NCBI GenBank assembly: GCA_033085395.1
Contig: MU853183.1
Location: 248,001-312,000 of the forward strand
DNA length: 64,000 bases
DNA from: Xanthoparmelia taractica
Taxonomy: Eukaryota > Ascomycota > Lecanoromycetes > Lecanorales > Parmeliaceae
Direction: 5' to 3'
Numbering within the stretch: position 1 is the first letter of the stretch; each line of letters opens with the position of its first letter. Positions 1 through 13,500 of this stretch are shown here, piece by piece. The notes below the pieces were generated by a model. The model saw nothing but the letters and a program-made list of their open reading frames with translations. It was not told the origin of the DNA and searched no databases. Position numbers and translations under genes: made by a program.

Positions 1-293
1 CGCGAAACGTATGCTGTGTGCACCGGCGTTGTGGTTATTGGGTTAGTAGTCAAGTACGGCGGAGACTGTGGCGTCTTGGAAATTCCTATCCAAAATTAAC
101 CACATTCGCATGGGCCTTTCGAGATGTCTGCTGCATTTTGTAGGTACTCAATCATTATTGACTAATTAAACATGACAGCCATGAGAACTTTTATCAAGAG
201 GCGCTTTTATCTGTACCGATGTTGCTTAAATGACTGGCAATGTTCTCGCCTATGTCGTATATAATTGTTATCACAAGAAGCACCGCCTCAAAT

Positions 294-3200
294 TTATTCA
301 TTCACGTCATCAGGGACTGAACTCCTATACAGCTGACTAAACGCCGACGACGGTTGCGCCATCAGTTTGAATGGACTGTCGAGTTCCACTAGAGTCCCCT
401 TGTCCAGTACGGCCACTTTGTCAAAGTCGGTAATGGTGTCCAGCTTATGCGCTACGGCGATGATGGTGTGGCGAGAGAACTTTTGACGGATGATGCGCTG
501 GATTAATGCGTCGGTTACGTCGTCGAGACTGCCCAAGTACCAGTTCATCAGTATGGTTGCTCTGGGAATTGGGGGAGACGGAGATGGAATAGCTAAAAGA
601 TGGTGCGTGCGGGGTGATGGAGGAGGTACATACCTGCTTGTGGCCTCGTCAAGAACAAGAATAGAGCTCTGTCTCAAAAGTGCCTGAGCCAGACACAGCA
701 GCTGTTTCTGTCCATGCGAAAGATTTACATCCTCGATATTGGCGTCCAAACCTCCTTTCCCCTGTATCCCGTCCCACAACCTTACATCCTGCAAAGCCGC
801 AATGATGGCTTTATCCGTAGCCTTCTGATACGGATCGATGTTCAGACGTACGCTGCCGTTGAGCAGGAATATATCCTGTGGCAGGCCGATGATGCGAGAC
901 CTCACTTGGTGGCGCGGGATGGTACTGAGGTCGATTCCGTCAACAATTATGCTCCCCGTGCGCAGCTCGAGCATCCTGAAGAGCGTCAATATCAAAGACG
1001 ACTTGCCGCTGCCAGTGCGGCCGCATATTCCAATCTTCTCGCCGGCTCGGATAGAGAGCGTGAGGTCTTGAAGAACCATGCGATTGCTGTCATAGCCTGC
1101 GCTTACGGAATTGAATTCAATGGCGCCTTGGGCAGGCCAGTCAGGTGGCAGAACCGAAGTCTCTTGGATTGTGTCTTCAGGGTCAGTGGTGCTGGTGAAG
1201 TTCCGGATGCGGCTGACGGCTCCGATGTGCGTTTCCAGCATCGTCCAGTATTGCAATACAAGCTTGAGGTGCTGGCCGAACAGGATCACGTTTAGTAGGG
1301 CAATGCCAACGTAGGTAGTGCTGATAACACCTCGTAGGCCAGTGATAAGCGACATGAGCATTACAGCTATCGCGCCGACGAGTAGGTCGAGCACTAATTG
1401 TAGCCAGCGCTGCACGGCGAAGAGGAGGTAGAACGGTCGCTGCGATTGGTCCAGGAGGTGATTATTTTTGGCCTCCAGCGAATGTTCCCAGCCGAATGCG
1501 CGTATCGTTGTGAGTCCGGCGATGGTTTCGCTAAACAAAGAGTAAAGTGGTGATTTGGCTTCGAGGTCAAGAAATCGTAGTTGACGTGAAGTGCGCAAGT
1601 AGAATTTTTGAATCAGGTAAACGAAGAGGAAACAGACGGGGAATGATATCGCGGCGTATACTGAGGAGACGCCTATAAGAACGATTTGCGCGACACAAAG
1701 GATGAAGGCTGCAACGAAGTTCAGCGCCGAGAGAGGTAGGTCCATGTCTATGAGTTGGAGGTCTTGCGAGAATCTGTTGAGTGTGACGCCGGTGTCTGTC
1801 GTGGAGAAAAAGGTCAGTGGAGCTGCAAGCACCGTTTTAAGCAGTCGGTGGTGGAAATTTCCGCCTGATTGCGGCACCATAGTGATTATGATTTGCCAGC
1901 AACTAATGATCAGGGAAATGAGGCCCATCACACCGAGCATAGCATAGATACCGAGATAGTAGCCTAACTTTTGGTTCGGATGTCGAGCGTTTGCGGCCGC
2001 CCACCAGCCAAGCCAGACCTGTGGAAAGGAGATACAGAATACGTAGGCGCACATGGCGAGGATGAAGGTTAGGACTGCAAACCAGCCAACAGATTTCGCA
2101 TAGTAAGCGTAGATGGCAAGGTCGCCAGTTCGTTTGTTGGCTTCGAATTCTGTCGTCGCTGTCGATTCCTTGGATGGCGGCAATGTAGGATAGACAATCT
2201 TACTAGTAGTAGCCATGGCTAGGACTTGATCTAAGTTTGTCATCTCCGTGGATCGGGCCGTCCAATCCGCTGGCCGAAGCTCGAAACTTGAAACGTAACC
2301 GCCAGCTGCATTGAGGTCTTTAAAGCTCCCTTGTTCCACAACTCTACCCTTCTCGTTGAGGACTACAATATGGTCTGCGAAGGGAAGTCGCTTGCTGGAG
2401 GAGGAAGCGAGGATGGTGGTGGCACCCTGGCCACGCAGTAATCCGTTTTGACCAAGAAGGCTGTGAAAAACCCGCTGTTCAGTGTCCATATCTAAACCAC
2501 TAAGTACGTCGTCAAGTATGCATAGCTCATGTCGTGAGTAGGCAGCACGAGCTAACGCGAGCCTTTGGCTCTGGCCACCACTCAGTGCAATGCCCTTGCT
2601 TCCTATTTGTGTCTGGTCACCTAGTGGCAACTGTCGCAGATCTTCGTCTAGAGCACAAGCTTCGAGTATAGTGTTGTACCAACGATCATCGTATTCGGAA
2701 AATGCCGTGACGCTGTCCCGTATGGTCCCGTTCATGTGAAATGGTGACTGGTCGCAGTAGGATACATCACCAGCGAACATTTTGATGGTCCCAGATAGTG
2801 CAGGGACCTCGCCAAGGAGTGCCTTGAGCAGCGTCGTCTTACCACAGCCCACAGGCCCGACAATTATTGTCAACTTCCCTTGCGGAATCTTCAATTGAAC
2901 CGACGATAGCAAGGCTTCTTTCTCCGTATCCCAGCCGTAGCTACCATCATCTACCTGAACAGAGTCGGGGTTGGATGGAAAGGACAGGATGGCTTTGTCC
3001 TTCCCGGAAATCATGCGAGACCCCGAAGACTTCTCACTCCATCTGAAGCTGTCACTGGCGCTCGTATCGCTCTGAGAGCTTTGTCCGTTGTCAGAGTGGT
3101 ACCCGAAAGGCTTGATCCTTTTATCTTCGTGTTCAGGGGTTTCCAAAAAGACTTGGATGCGGTCAAAGCAGCCTAAAGAGCCGGCAAAAGCATTCATGGC

Positions 3201-5007
3201 CATGATCAACGAAGATAGAGGTTCGGCTAATAGTGCAAACAGCGCAAGCGACGTGAACACTTTGCTAGTGTTTAGGGTACTGTTATTATCGCTCCTTAGA
3301 GATACGAGCGAGAAGACCATGAAGGTAAGGACGGGAGCAATCACTGGGGTGGTATATGCAAAAAACATGCTTCCGATTAGTAGTCTTCGAAATTTCTTCG
3401 AGATCTCTAGCTCTTGCACCCTCAAGCTGTGCAGGTTATCAAACAAGATGTCAGCTAGCCCGCACATCTTGATGCGTTTCATTGAGCCCAGCATCTTTGT
3501 GGTGGCGCTGATTCGTCTCTCGATAGCTTCGAGCCACAAGGCCTGTCGTTGCACCACCAAATTCATGACGAAGAGCGATCCTACGAATGAGACTGTGAAA
3601 AAATGGAACTGTTAGCAATGAGACTTTATCTATACGAACAAATATCGTAATCACCACTTTTTCTCTTAGTTAATGAGAAATGTTGACTTGCCTAAGGCCA
3701 CTCCGATGGGGATCGCACATGCCGCTCCAAGTTGCCGTTCCAGCAAGTATATGGCAAGAGTGATCTCGATCAGATTGGCCCAGATTTCGTGCATCGTCTG
3801 CCATCCGGTAGTAATCCTCTCGATGTCAGCACTCATGAGGGTCATTGATGTCGCAGGATCGGCGGTGTTGGCTTTTAATGACGACGTCTTGGCGAACATG
3901 AGGGAAATCAACCCCCCTCTGGCCATCGTTATTGCACGATACGTCAGGTGTTGGTATTGGCCGGTTGTGATGGCAATCCCACTGTACACGAGGAAATATG
4001 CGCCGATGAGGCCATACCCTACGTTGTTCGGGTCTTGGGCCTTGGATCGTGAGGCAAAGCTGATGGCGCGTTGTATCAAGAATGGTTGGCAGAAGTTGAA
4101 TGCGATGAGGCCTAAGCGGGGTGGGACCGCTGAGAGCAGACGCCACTTGAGCCTGCCGAAAAAGAGAAACAGAAGTGACCGAGGACGCTTGGTAGGTAAA
4201 TCGATCCAGGCCGTATGTAGTCTGTCGTACAGGTAGCTGGATGTTAAGTGCTTGTCTAGCGGAAGCAAATCTTCCATGTACAAAGATCTTTTGAAGCCGA
4301 TTTGGAAAAGACCGTTGAGCCACCAGAAGACGGATCGACTATATAGTCCGCTGGTGGCCTCGGGCGAAGTCGACCTCCATTGAGGGTGTAAGATACTGCG
4401 TTTTTCGATGGCCTCGAGGATGACTAGGATAAATCTGAAGACAAAGGAAACAGTAGTGACGGTAGCGACGGCATTGTTGTAAGATTGCAGCCAAAGTGTC
4501 CTGACTCGAGCAGCATCAAGCAAGAGGGTCAAAGATAAATAAAGCTGTATGACTAAGGATGGTCGTACGGACCGCTCGTGCTCCACAAAGGAAAGGATTG
4601 CTAGCGCAAGAGCACCCACTGAGGCCAGAATAGCATTCGCTACCGATGCCGGGGTCTTGGCAGTTGTCGGTTTTGCCCACAGCGCAACAAGAGCGAGCTG
4701 CAGCGCTCCAAAGATTGCATAGAGGACCTGCGCAGGTAAGTCTCAGGTATAACTTCCACGTAGTGCACGACGATATGTGGTGTTGGATGGGACTACCTAC
4801 CAGTTTGGAAGCCAGCCAAGAGCTCGGGTCGACTTTGATTGTCCTTCGAAAGAGGTATGAGACCCGAAAAGGCACAATGATGAGCAGCAAACCCAGTGGA
4901 AGTATTGATAGGATGCTTTCTTCGAAGAGTAAAGTGAAATCAAAGCCGCCGCGGCAGTCTCCCGCATAAGGGCCAAAGGTAGCATCGATTTGCTTGCATG
5001 ATACCAT
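294..5007 (-). CDS. ABCC-type multidrug/peptide exporter (ABC transporter)
   Basis: Full-length ABC exporter of the MRP (ABCC) type, 1,478 residues from four exons: 5007-4801, 4727-3692, 3592-634 and 528-294. Order is an N-terminal membrane domain, TMD1, NBD1, TMD2, NBD2. NBD1 has Walker A GPVGCGKTT near residue 660, signature LSGGQ and Walker B CILDD. NBD2 has Walker A GRTGSGKSS near residue 1270, signature LSHGQ and LDEATSSLD. That last motif appears only after removing the in-frame intron 529-633, which supports the splice. Intron 3593-3691 has a GC donor (AG|GCAAGT). The start was chosen at MVSCKQID because it opens directly into the first membrane segments. It is divergent from the giant NRPS across 2.5 kb. 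The small NRPS4/fusahexin locus of Fusarium is described as an NRPS plus one ABC transporter, so export of the NRPS product across the plasma membrane is the inferred role. The substrate itself is not visible in the sequence. Confidence 0.9.
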
Positions 5008-7532
5008 TGTCGCCGTCTCTGCTGTAAAGGTAGACCTATAAGGTATATGACATGAAATGCCACCCTCACGCAGGGTCCGGTGAGGCTGGTGAACTTGGGG
5101 ATTCCTTCGGAGACCCGAGATACGTTTTGTGTTTGAGCAAGAGAGTGACTTGGAGCGGGTCAATCAGGCCAGGTTCGAGCACACGTGGGGAATGACATTA
5201 TTTCCATGAGGACGTGGCTCCGATGCAAAGATCGGCTGCAGGCAGCCTGACTGCTCCTGTGGCGAGTAAAGCCTCGAATGTAAACGAGGATAGAATGTGC
5301 GCTGCGCATTGGTTCGCATCGGGATCGGTGGGTTGGATGCATGCTTTATGAATTAGGTCAAGAGCTGCAAGCATTGATGCGAGGTTTTCCTCTTTTGGGC
5401 ATCTGTAGCCTTGTCGTCGGCAGCTTTTTCTGTTGGGCCCGCGGTACTGGCTCCATCCCGGTTGTGTGGACGGTCAGCGCTAATCGGTTCGCCTCCGATG
5501 CAGGAAAGAGAGTTCCAGACCCAATCCCAAACTTCTCTGCTGTTTCCTCAGCTGCGCAGAATTTTTCTTCAAGGATGGCGCAATGACGCTGTTGCTTGAG
5601 GTCCGAATGCTGCAACTACCGCGCAGATACGAGCTAACGGACGTGTCTCCTGGGCGACTCGATAGCGTCAAGTTATTAATACGAGGCACAGCAGTGTTTC
5701 CATGGGAGCGGCAGATTTTGTCTCGTTTGAATTAGCCCAAGAGGCAATAGTATGGGTAAGAGATTGGTTCAAGCGTTGGGGCCGTTTTATATGCGCCAGC
5801 TAAGACTGGTTCTGCGGCAAGGATGAAGGTGAAAATGAAGAATGATGGATGCTCTACACGGTCATTAGAGTGGCCAGCGTGCTTAGTGTGGTCAAGGATC
5901 AACGGTCGAGAGAAGAGAGGGTCTAAGTGAGAAAGGGAAAATGTGGGAGTTTTTCTTGATATTTCAAGGCTTTTGAGAATTTCACCGCCAAGCAGCTAAG
6001 CCCGAGTGGGACAAGCGTAGAAAAGGTTCAGTGGCTTGACCAACAATGACATTCAACGGCGTGTAGAAGTACGGAGGTACCCACATTGTATGGGTTTACA
6101 GGCCTGAGCTTGCCTGAAGCAGCCCCTGTGGCGTCTGGGGACTGATGCCACTGAAGGCGCCGTTTCTTGCCTAGAACTGGGCTAGAGATAGTATAGCAGG
6201 GGGGGTGTAAGGCCTAAAATATTTAGGCTGGGCACTTCCCTCCCTTCCGCGCCTTTACGTCTGCTTACTTCGTATTCTGTCAATAGTATAATTGATTAAT
6301 CTCTCTTCGTACCTCTTGGCTCAGAAACTCATGAAAAGGTTACGTTCTGGGGCTCAGTTGCATCCAGCTTGTCGGAGATGATAGAGATAGAGCAGCATTT
6401 GACAGCTGCAAGATTTGATGCAACGGCGATCAGAGCACATGGTTGTCGCGTGCAGACTGTAAGCCCGTTGGACCCGCATGTAGCGAAAAGGATGCTGGGC
6501 GCGTCTCAGTCATTTCCCACCAACCAAACTTTGCTGCATGATGTGTTTTGGCTTTTCTTCATGCATACAAGCTACCAAATGCCAATGTAAGAAAAACAGG
6601 TATCAAGTCATTTTTCTTTCGAATTTTTATGAACTCATGTGTCAGAAATTACCCAATTTCCTACTGCGTACCCCGCAATGTCCATGGTCAGACATGCAGA
6701 TTCCAAACTGCTCGCTTACCTTGCTGTATGATTCGCCCACAAGCTATGTGGTCCAACGGCCAACGGCCACGCCATCCTATATGCCATCCAGCTACTTTTT
6801 ATGGAGAACAAAAGCTACATCTTTCCATTTGCGGCAGTGAACCAGTTACACTACGGACATTGGGGCGCACATTCAGAGCCATAGCTGAGCCCTCATGGCG
6901 CCTCAGAAGACCCTGAGTCACAAGAATTACGAAGTGTGGATGAGCACACTCATTTCTTGCTCATCCTATGTCGTGTCAATGCCTAAAGCTTCATTTCATA
7001 AAGGTCTGAAGACGCTACAGGGTCAGGGCGCCACCAGCGGGTCGCATACATCGCCTTGATGTAATGGAATCAACCTACGCGAGTGACAGAGCGCTGCATT
7101 AGCCTGTCTGGCTCGCTGTCCTGACCTTTCGGGAAAACCGATAGCCTGTGTAAAAATGCCCCACAGATTGCCATGAGCACCAGGATGAAAAACCGGTTTC
7201 TATTCATGGATATGCATCGATGCAGGCTGATTTTCTTCGGGCTTCACGATACTTCCTAGGGGTGGCAATAATGTCGCTAGACGGAGTCTCAGCATCAAGC
7301 ATCACTTCCAGCTGAAGCCCACCATCAGCCACAGATTGCGGACCCCAAAGTAGCCATTTACATCCTACAGAGCGAGAAACACTGCTTGTACACAATCGGT
7401 TTCAAGGAATCTGTCACAACACCTTCATCTTACCGTCGTTAACGTCAACCGAATCGATTTCCGCAATTTATCTGCAAATTCCAACAGACAGCACCACTAC
7501 CCATTATCCGCAAGAAAGTCATATACGCAGCC
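5008..7532. promoter_or_regulatory. Divergent intergenic region between ABC exporter and NRPS
   Basis: These 2.5 kb lie between the start codons of the two divergent genes. The short open frames on both strands have no recognisable domain, no consistent splice structure and no coding feel, so I treat the stretch as non-coding. It must hold both promoters and both 5' leaders. I could not identify a specific transcription-factor site with confidence. A short G run followed by TGTAAGGCC lies near 6,200, of unknown meaning. Confidence 0.5.
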
Positions 7533-10500
7533 ATGTCCTACCCGGAAGTAGCATCTTGCAAGCTTCCTTTACTGGATGGAGAGGACAGTACTGGAGCTCG
7601 TATCATAGTGACTGAATTGGAGCCTGAAAATATCGGAAGGCTCCAAAGCTTTGGCAATGGAGATGTATCCTCTTTCAACGACCTGCTATGTACCGCTTGG
7701 GGGCTCCTCTTGCGCTGCTATACAGGCCAAGACGACATATCTTTCCATTTCCTACAAAGTGTCGCTGATGATTTTGTCTCAAAATCCATGGTACCGGAAA
7801 ATAATCAATCCACTTTTCGAACGGTATTCGACGAGCATGAAAGTCTATCCACGTGTTTTGCGAAAGCGAAAGACGGCTATGCAGGTAACAAGCGGGGAAG
7901 TCTGTCGTTAGCCTCAACAGTATCAGACTCTAGACGCTTCCCTGCAGCAGGTTTACAGAACACCTATGTATGGGTTAAGCATAGTACTCATACAGACACG
8001 CAAAATGTTGCAGTCCAGAAGGTATCCTAATTTCAGCTCCATTGTCAAATTGGAAACAATAATCTGACATCTGGGACAGGGAGACATCTGGTTGCTTGTG
8101 GCTTACACCCATGGAAAGGTGAAGCTTACATTGGAGTCGCAAAGCCGCGATGCCTCTCCAGGGTATCTGCGCATACTTGCAGATACTCTCGATCACCTAC
8201 TGACTACGATCGTTGTTTCGCCGGAGACACAATTGGTGGACTTGGATTATGTAAGCGATCGCCAGAAGGGCCAGATGGACCTTTGGAGTCAGGATCCAAA
8301 TGAGCTGTCCAGCAGGTGCGTGCACGATATCATCCACGAGCAAGTTCAGAACAACCCCGAGCACGAGGCGGTGTGCGCGTGGGATGGGTCCTTGACATAT
8401 CGTGATCTATGGATCCGTGTTGAACGTCTCGCGCAAGTTTTGTCCAGTATGGACATTGGGCCCGAGGTCATCGTGCCTCTGTGTTTTGAGAAATCTATGT
8501 GGACGACTGTCGCCATGCTGGCCGTTCTGGAGGCGGGGGCAGGATTTTGTCTCCTCGACGCAACGCAGCCCATAACTCGCCTCGAAGGCCTCACCCGCAA
8601 GCTTGCGGCAAAGACTTTACTATGCTCGCAGGCGCACTACCAAAGACTGTCATCTCTTGTCGACAAGATTCTCGTGATCGACGCCGACGCATTCAACAGT
8701 TTACCCGTAAGATCGCTAGACTTAGTGACTCGAGCATCACCCTCAAACATTGTTTATGTCGTTTTCACGTCTGGGTCGACTGGAGAACCTAAAGCAATCG
8801 TCATTGAACATGGCGCATTTTGTTCAGCTGTCAAAGCCCAAATATCGGCGCTGTGTATGAGACCGGGCCTACGCAGCCTGCAATACGCCTCCTATGTATT
8901 CGACAGTTCCATTCAGGAGACTCTTGCCCCTCTCATGCTAGGGGGTACTGTCTGTGTCCCTAGTGAACATTCGCGCATTAACGATCTCGCTACAGCTATC
9001 GATGAAATGCGAGTGGATTGGGCTGTACTTACACCTTCTGTTGCCAATTTTCTCAGTCTTCCTGCCGTACCTCGGCTAAAAACTCTAGTTCTTGTCGGGG
9101 AAGTAATGAGCCAGGAAAACATCTCGGCGTGGTCCTCCATCAAGCTCGTCAATGGCTATGGTCCAGCTGAATGTTCCGTTGCAGCAGTGGCAAATTCCGA
9201 GGTGTCCGTGAACAAAAATCCAACGCAAATTGGACGAGGTATCGGCGTGCGGTGTTGGCTTGTAGATCCAGAAAACCACAATCGACTCCTTCCTCCAGGG
9301 TGCGCGGCAGAGCTTTTGATAGAAGGTCCTACTTTGGCGCGAGAGTACCTAAATGATCCACAACGAACACGCGAGGCTTTCATCGAGAGTCCTGCTTGGG
9401 CTACCGCTGGCGGTAGGAATTCCTCTCGGCGACGAATGTACAAGACCGGTGACCTTGTCAGATACAACACGTCAAATGGTATGCTACACTTTGTGGGACG
9501 CAAAGATACACAAGTGAAGCTCCATGGACAAAGGATTGAACTTGGCGAAGTTGAACATCATCTCGCAAATGAACCAGCTATTCGTCAGTCAATGGTCGTA
9601 ATGCCCAAAGCCGATTTGTGTAAGCATCGTCTTGTGGCCGTGGTTGCCTTGCAGCCCATGTCAACAGGAAGCAGCGGGGCGGACGCCTCCGCTCTCCGAT
9701 TCATCGACCGAGTGGAGCAAGAACAAACACAATCTACCGTCGCCATGGCACGCGAAAGACTCTCACATAGACTCCCTGCTTTCATGATTCCACCTATTTG
9801 GCTAGTTGCCCAGTCTTTACCCCTTCTAAAGTCTGGAAAGCTTGACAGAAAGGCGGTCTTCAATCAAGTACAAGACATGAGTGAGGAGACCTATTCTCAA
9901 TGGGTCCAGGGCGAAGAAAAGAACGAGACCCCAGCCACTGAACTCGAAGCTCGATTGAGATCAATTTGGGCTGACGTCCTCAATCTTCGACCCAACCAGA
10001 TTGGCCTGAATCAATCGTTTCTGAGCTTAGGAGGAGACTCCATATCCGCGATGATGGTACAAAGTCGGTGCAAGAAAAACGGTTTTGGCATCACAGTTCA
10101 AGACATCCTTCGCGCCAAATCATTGTGTCATCTCGCGACTTGCGCAGGAACGATTAGCCAAAGCGCCAAAGAAACCGAGGTGATCGAAGAAGATTTTGAT
10201 CTCTCCCCCATCCAAAGCCTGTACTTTGAATCGCCTGACCGCAAAGGCCACTTCAACCAAAGCGTCTTCGTGCGCTTAACGAAAGCGGTCCAGCCCGGAG
10301 CTCTGCGTCAGGCGATTAAAGTTATCGTTAGCCGTCATTCAATGCTGCGAGCTAGGTTCCGTCTGTCAGCCTTTGACGATGAGTGGAAACAACGTATCAC
10401 AACGGATGTGACAGGCTCGTACTCCTTGAGTGTACATGAGTGCTCCTCGAGAGAAGGCGCTATACCCGTAATGTCGAAGACTCAAGCCTCACTTGATCCT

Positions 10501-13500
10501 GTGAATGGGCCCCTTTTTGCCATCAATCTCTTCAACATCGAGGGCAGTAATCAGCTACTATTTATGACTGCTCATCATCTCGTCGTAGATCTTGTATCTT
10601 GGCGGGTGATCCTTCATGATGTTGAAGAGCTCCTCACCAATCCCACGTCGGTATCGGATGCTCAATCGTCTTTGTCATTCCAGACGTGGTGTAAGAGGCA
10701 GGTGGAACATGCCCACAAAACTCCACTCAACTCGGTCTTACCGGCTGGTAACATACCACAGCAAAGCTTCGCATACTGGGGAGTGGGAGAAGGTGATAAC
10801 ACTTATGGAAACGTGGCCTGCGAAGGGTTTGAATTAGATACCTTAGCTACTACCTTTATCACCTCAAAGTGCCATCAGGCTCTTCATACCAATACGGTCG
10901 ACGTACTCATCGCTGCAATGATACATTCATTCTCTCAATCTTTCCCAGATCGAGATCCTCCAACGTTCTTCAATGAAGGTCACGGACGCGAACCTTGGGA
11001 CAACAGCATCGACCTCTCCCGAACCGTTGGCTGGTTCACCGCCATGTATCCAATTCATATCTCTTCGTCAGAATCGGCCGACTTCGTGGACATCTTGAAA
11101 CGAGTCAAGGATTTCAGACGTGCTGTACCTGCTAACGGAAGGCCCTACTTCGCAAGTCGACTGCTCACCTCTAAAGGCAGGAAAAAATTCGGCAGTCATT
11201 GGCCGCTTGAGTTTACGTTTAACTATCTGGGGATCTATCAGCAGCTTGAACGTGAGGATGCCCTGCTTCTCCCCGTCAAAGAACTAGCAGGAGAAGCCCG
11301 TGGAGCAGGCGGCAATTCTGATGTGGGTCACGACACCCCTCGCTTTGGTCTGTTCGAAATTTCGGCTGTCATTGCGCAGGGGAAACTTCGCTTTTCATTC
11401 ACCTTCAATCGGCACATGGACCATCAAGAAAAGATTATGGCCTGGATATCAGCATGCCAAGAGATTTTGACTAAAGCGCCGCCGAATCTTGCCGACATGG
11501 TGTACCAGCCTACACTGAGCGACTATCCCTTGATCACACTAACTTATGATGGTTTACAGCGGCTAATTACAGATAAACTCCCCCACATCGGCATTTCGGA
11601 TGTGAGTTATGTTGAGGATATTTATAGATGCTCACAGATACAACAGGGCCTTTTGATCAGCAGGCAGAAAGATGCAGGGTTCTATGCAATTCACGGCACC
11701 TACAAGGTGAACCCAAAAGACGGCAAACGCGTTGACGCCAACAAGATCGCCGATTCGTGGCAGAAGGTGGTCAACCGGCATCCCTCATTACGAACAATTT
11801 TTGTTGAAAGTCTGAGCCAAGACGATGCGCTTTACGATCAGATCGTTCTCAAATATGTTGAGGCTATCATTGTGCGCCTTCACTGCGAGACTGACACGGA
11901 AGCCCTTCGCCTACTTAGCCTACAGAACCCGATGGAATACGACCAACATAAGCCATCTCACCGGCTTACGATCTGTGAAACGTCGATGCACCAAGTCTTC
12001 TGCAAATTGGAACTTAGCCACGCAATCGTAGATGGTGCGTCCATATCAATCATCTTCCGGGAACTCGTATCATTCTACGACGGTAACATGCTACCCGAGA
12101 CGGGGCCGCTATATAGCAACTACATCGCCTTCCTGCAAAGCCAGCCGCCCCAAGCAGGAATTGGGTATTGGAAATCATACCTTGCCGATATTGAGCCAAC
12201 AAATTTTCCTGTGCTAAAAGACGCTACATCTTTTGAACGTGAGTTGCATTCGAAGCGCATTCCCATGGACGGCATCTCGGACATCCAAAGCTTTTGCAAC
12301 CTGCATGGAGTGACGATGGCCAACGTGTTCCACACTGCATGGGCACTAACGCTCCAATGCTATACCGGCTCCAATGACGTCTGCTTCGGATATTTGATGT
12401 CTGCCAGGGATGACTCAGTGGAGGGAGTAGAAGATCTTGTGGGATATCTGGTCAATATGCTAGTTTGCCGGGTGACGCTCAGTCCTGAAACACCGCTCAT
12501 TGCCATCATGCAGCAGGTCCAGACGAATCTTGCTGACGGCCAGGCTCATCGCCAAACCGCTTTGTCAGAAGTCCTACACACTCTGAAGCTTGCCGGGTCT
12601 TCCCTCTTTAACACTTCTCTATCGTATCGAAAGCTCCCTCATGAGACTGCGCGCCAAGAGAATGCAATATCATTCGATGAGTGCTTCCCTTACTATGATC
12701 CTACTGAATACAATGTTTCCATCAACATCGAGGTCGCAGATGAAAGCGCTGCCATCGACTTGGACTACTGGACCGATTGCTTGTCTGACGGACACGCTAC
12801 GAATGTGACAAACACCTTTCTCAAGGCATTGAAGAATATCACAGATCAGTCACAGTTGAACGTAGGACAACTTCATGCTATCAGCGAGTCAGACCGGCAA
12901 CAAATTGAAATATGGAATAGCTACATGCCAGAGACCATTGAGAAGTGTGTCCACGAAGTTGTTGGCGAACAAACAGTTCTTCGTCCCAATGCATCCGCAA
13001 TCAAGGCTTGGGATGCAGAGTTCACGTATGCTGAGCTCGACAGCCTCGCGGGTAGACTTGCAGGCTACCTCAGTCTATTTGGCGTTACTACAGAATCATA
13101 CGTCTGCCTCTGCTTTGAAAAATCGGCATATACCATTGTCGGAATGCTGAGTGTTCTGAAGGCTGGGGGTGCTTTCGTGCCCTTGGACCCTATGTATCCA
13201 ATGACCGCCCTCGAGATGCGCATCAGAGATACTAGATCCCAAGTGATTCTGACATCTCCTTGTTACACCGCTATGTTTGCCGGCATGGGCGTTCACACTG
13301 TATCTGTTGACCAGGTGTTCCTCGATAAACTACAGTTACGACAGCATCCCCTATCTTCGTCGGTTAAACCGCATGATCCATGTTGCGTCATATACACCAG
13401 CGGAAGCACGGGAAAACCCAAGGGCGTTGTCCTGGAGCACAGAGCCCTGGTAACAAGCTGCAATGCGCATGGTTCTGCTTTAGGCATTGGTCGCGACACA

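Noticed and set aside
6369..6916. Overlapping plus-strand open frames in the ABC-NRPS intergenic region
   Set aside because: Three frames overlap with no domain, no splice logic and no conserved-looking segment. They are consistent with chance.
10180..11520. Reading the domain after T1 as a condensation domain
   Set aside because: It has DLSPIQ, HHLVVDLVSW, EGHGREPW, GWFT and FNYLG, which are epimerization-domain motifs; a true C domain follows. The same applies after T3 and T5.
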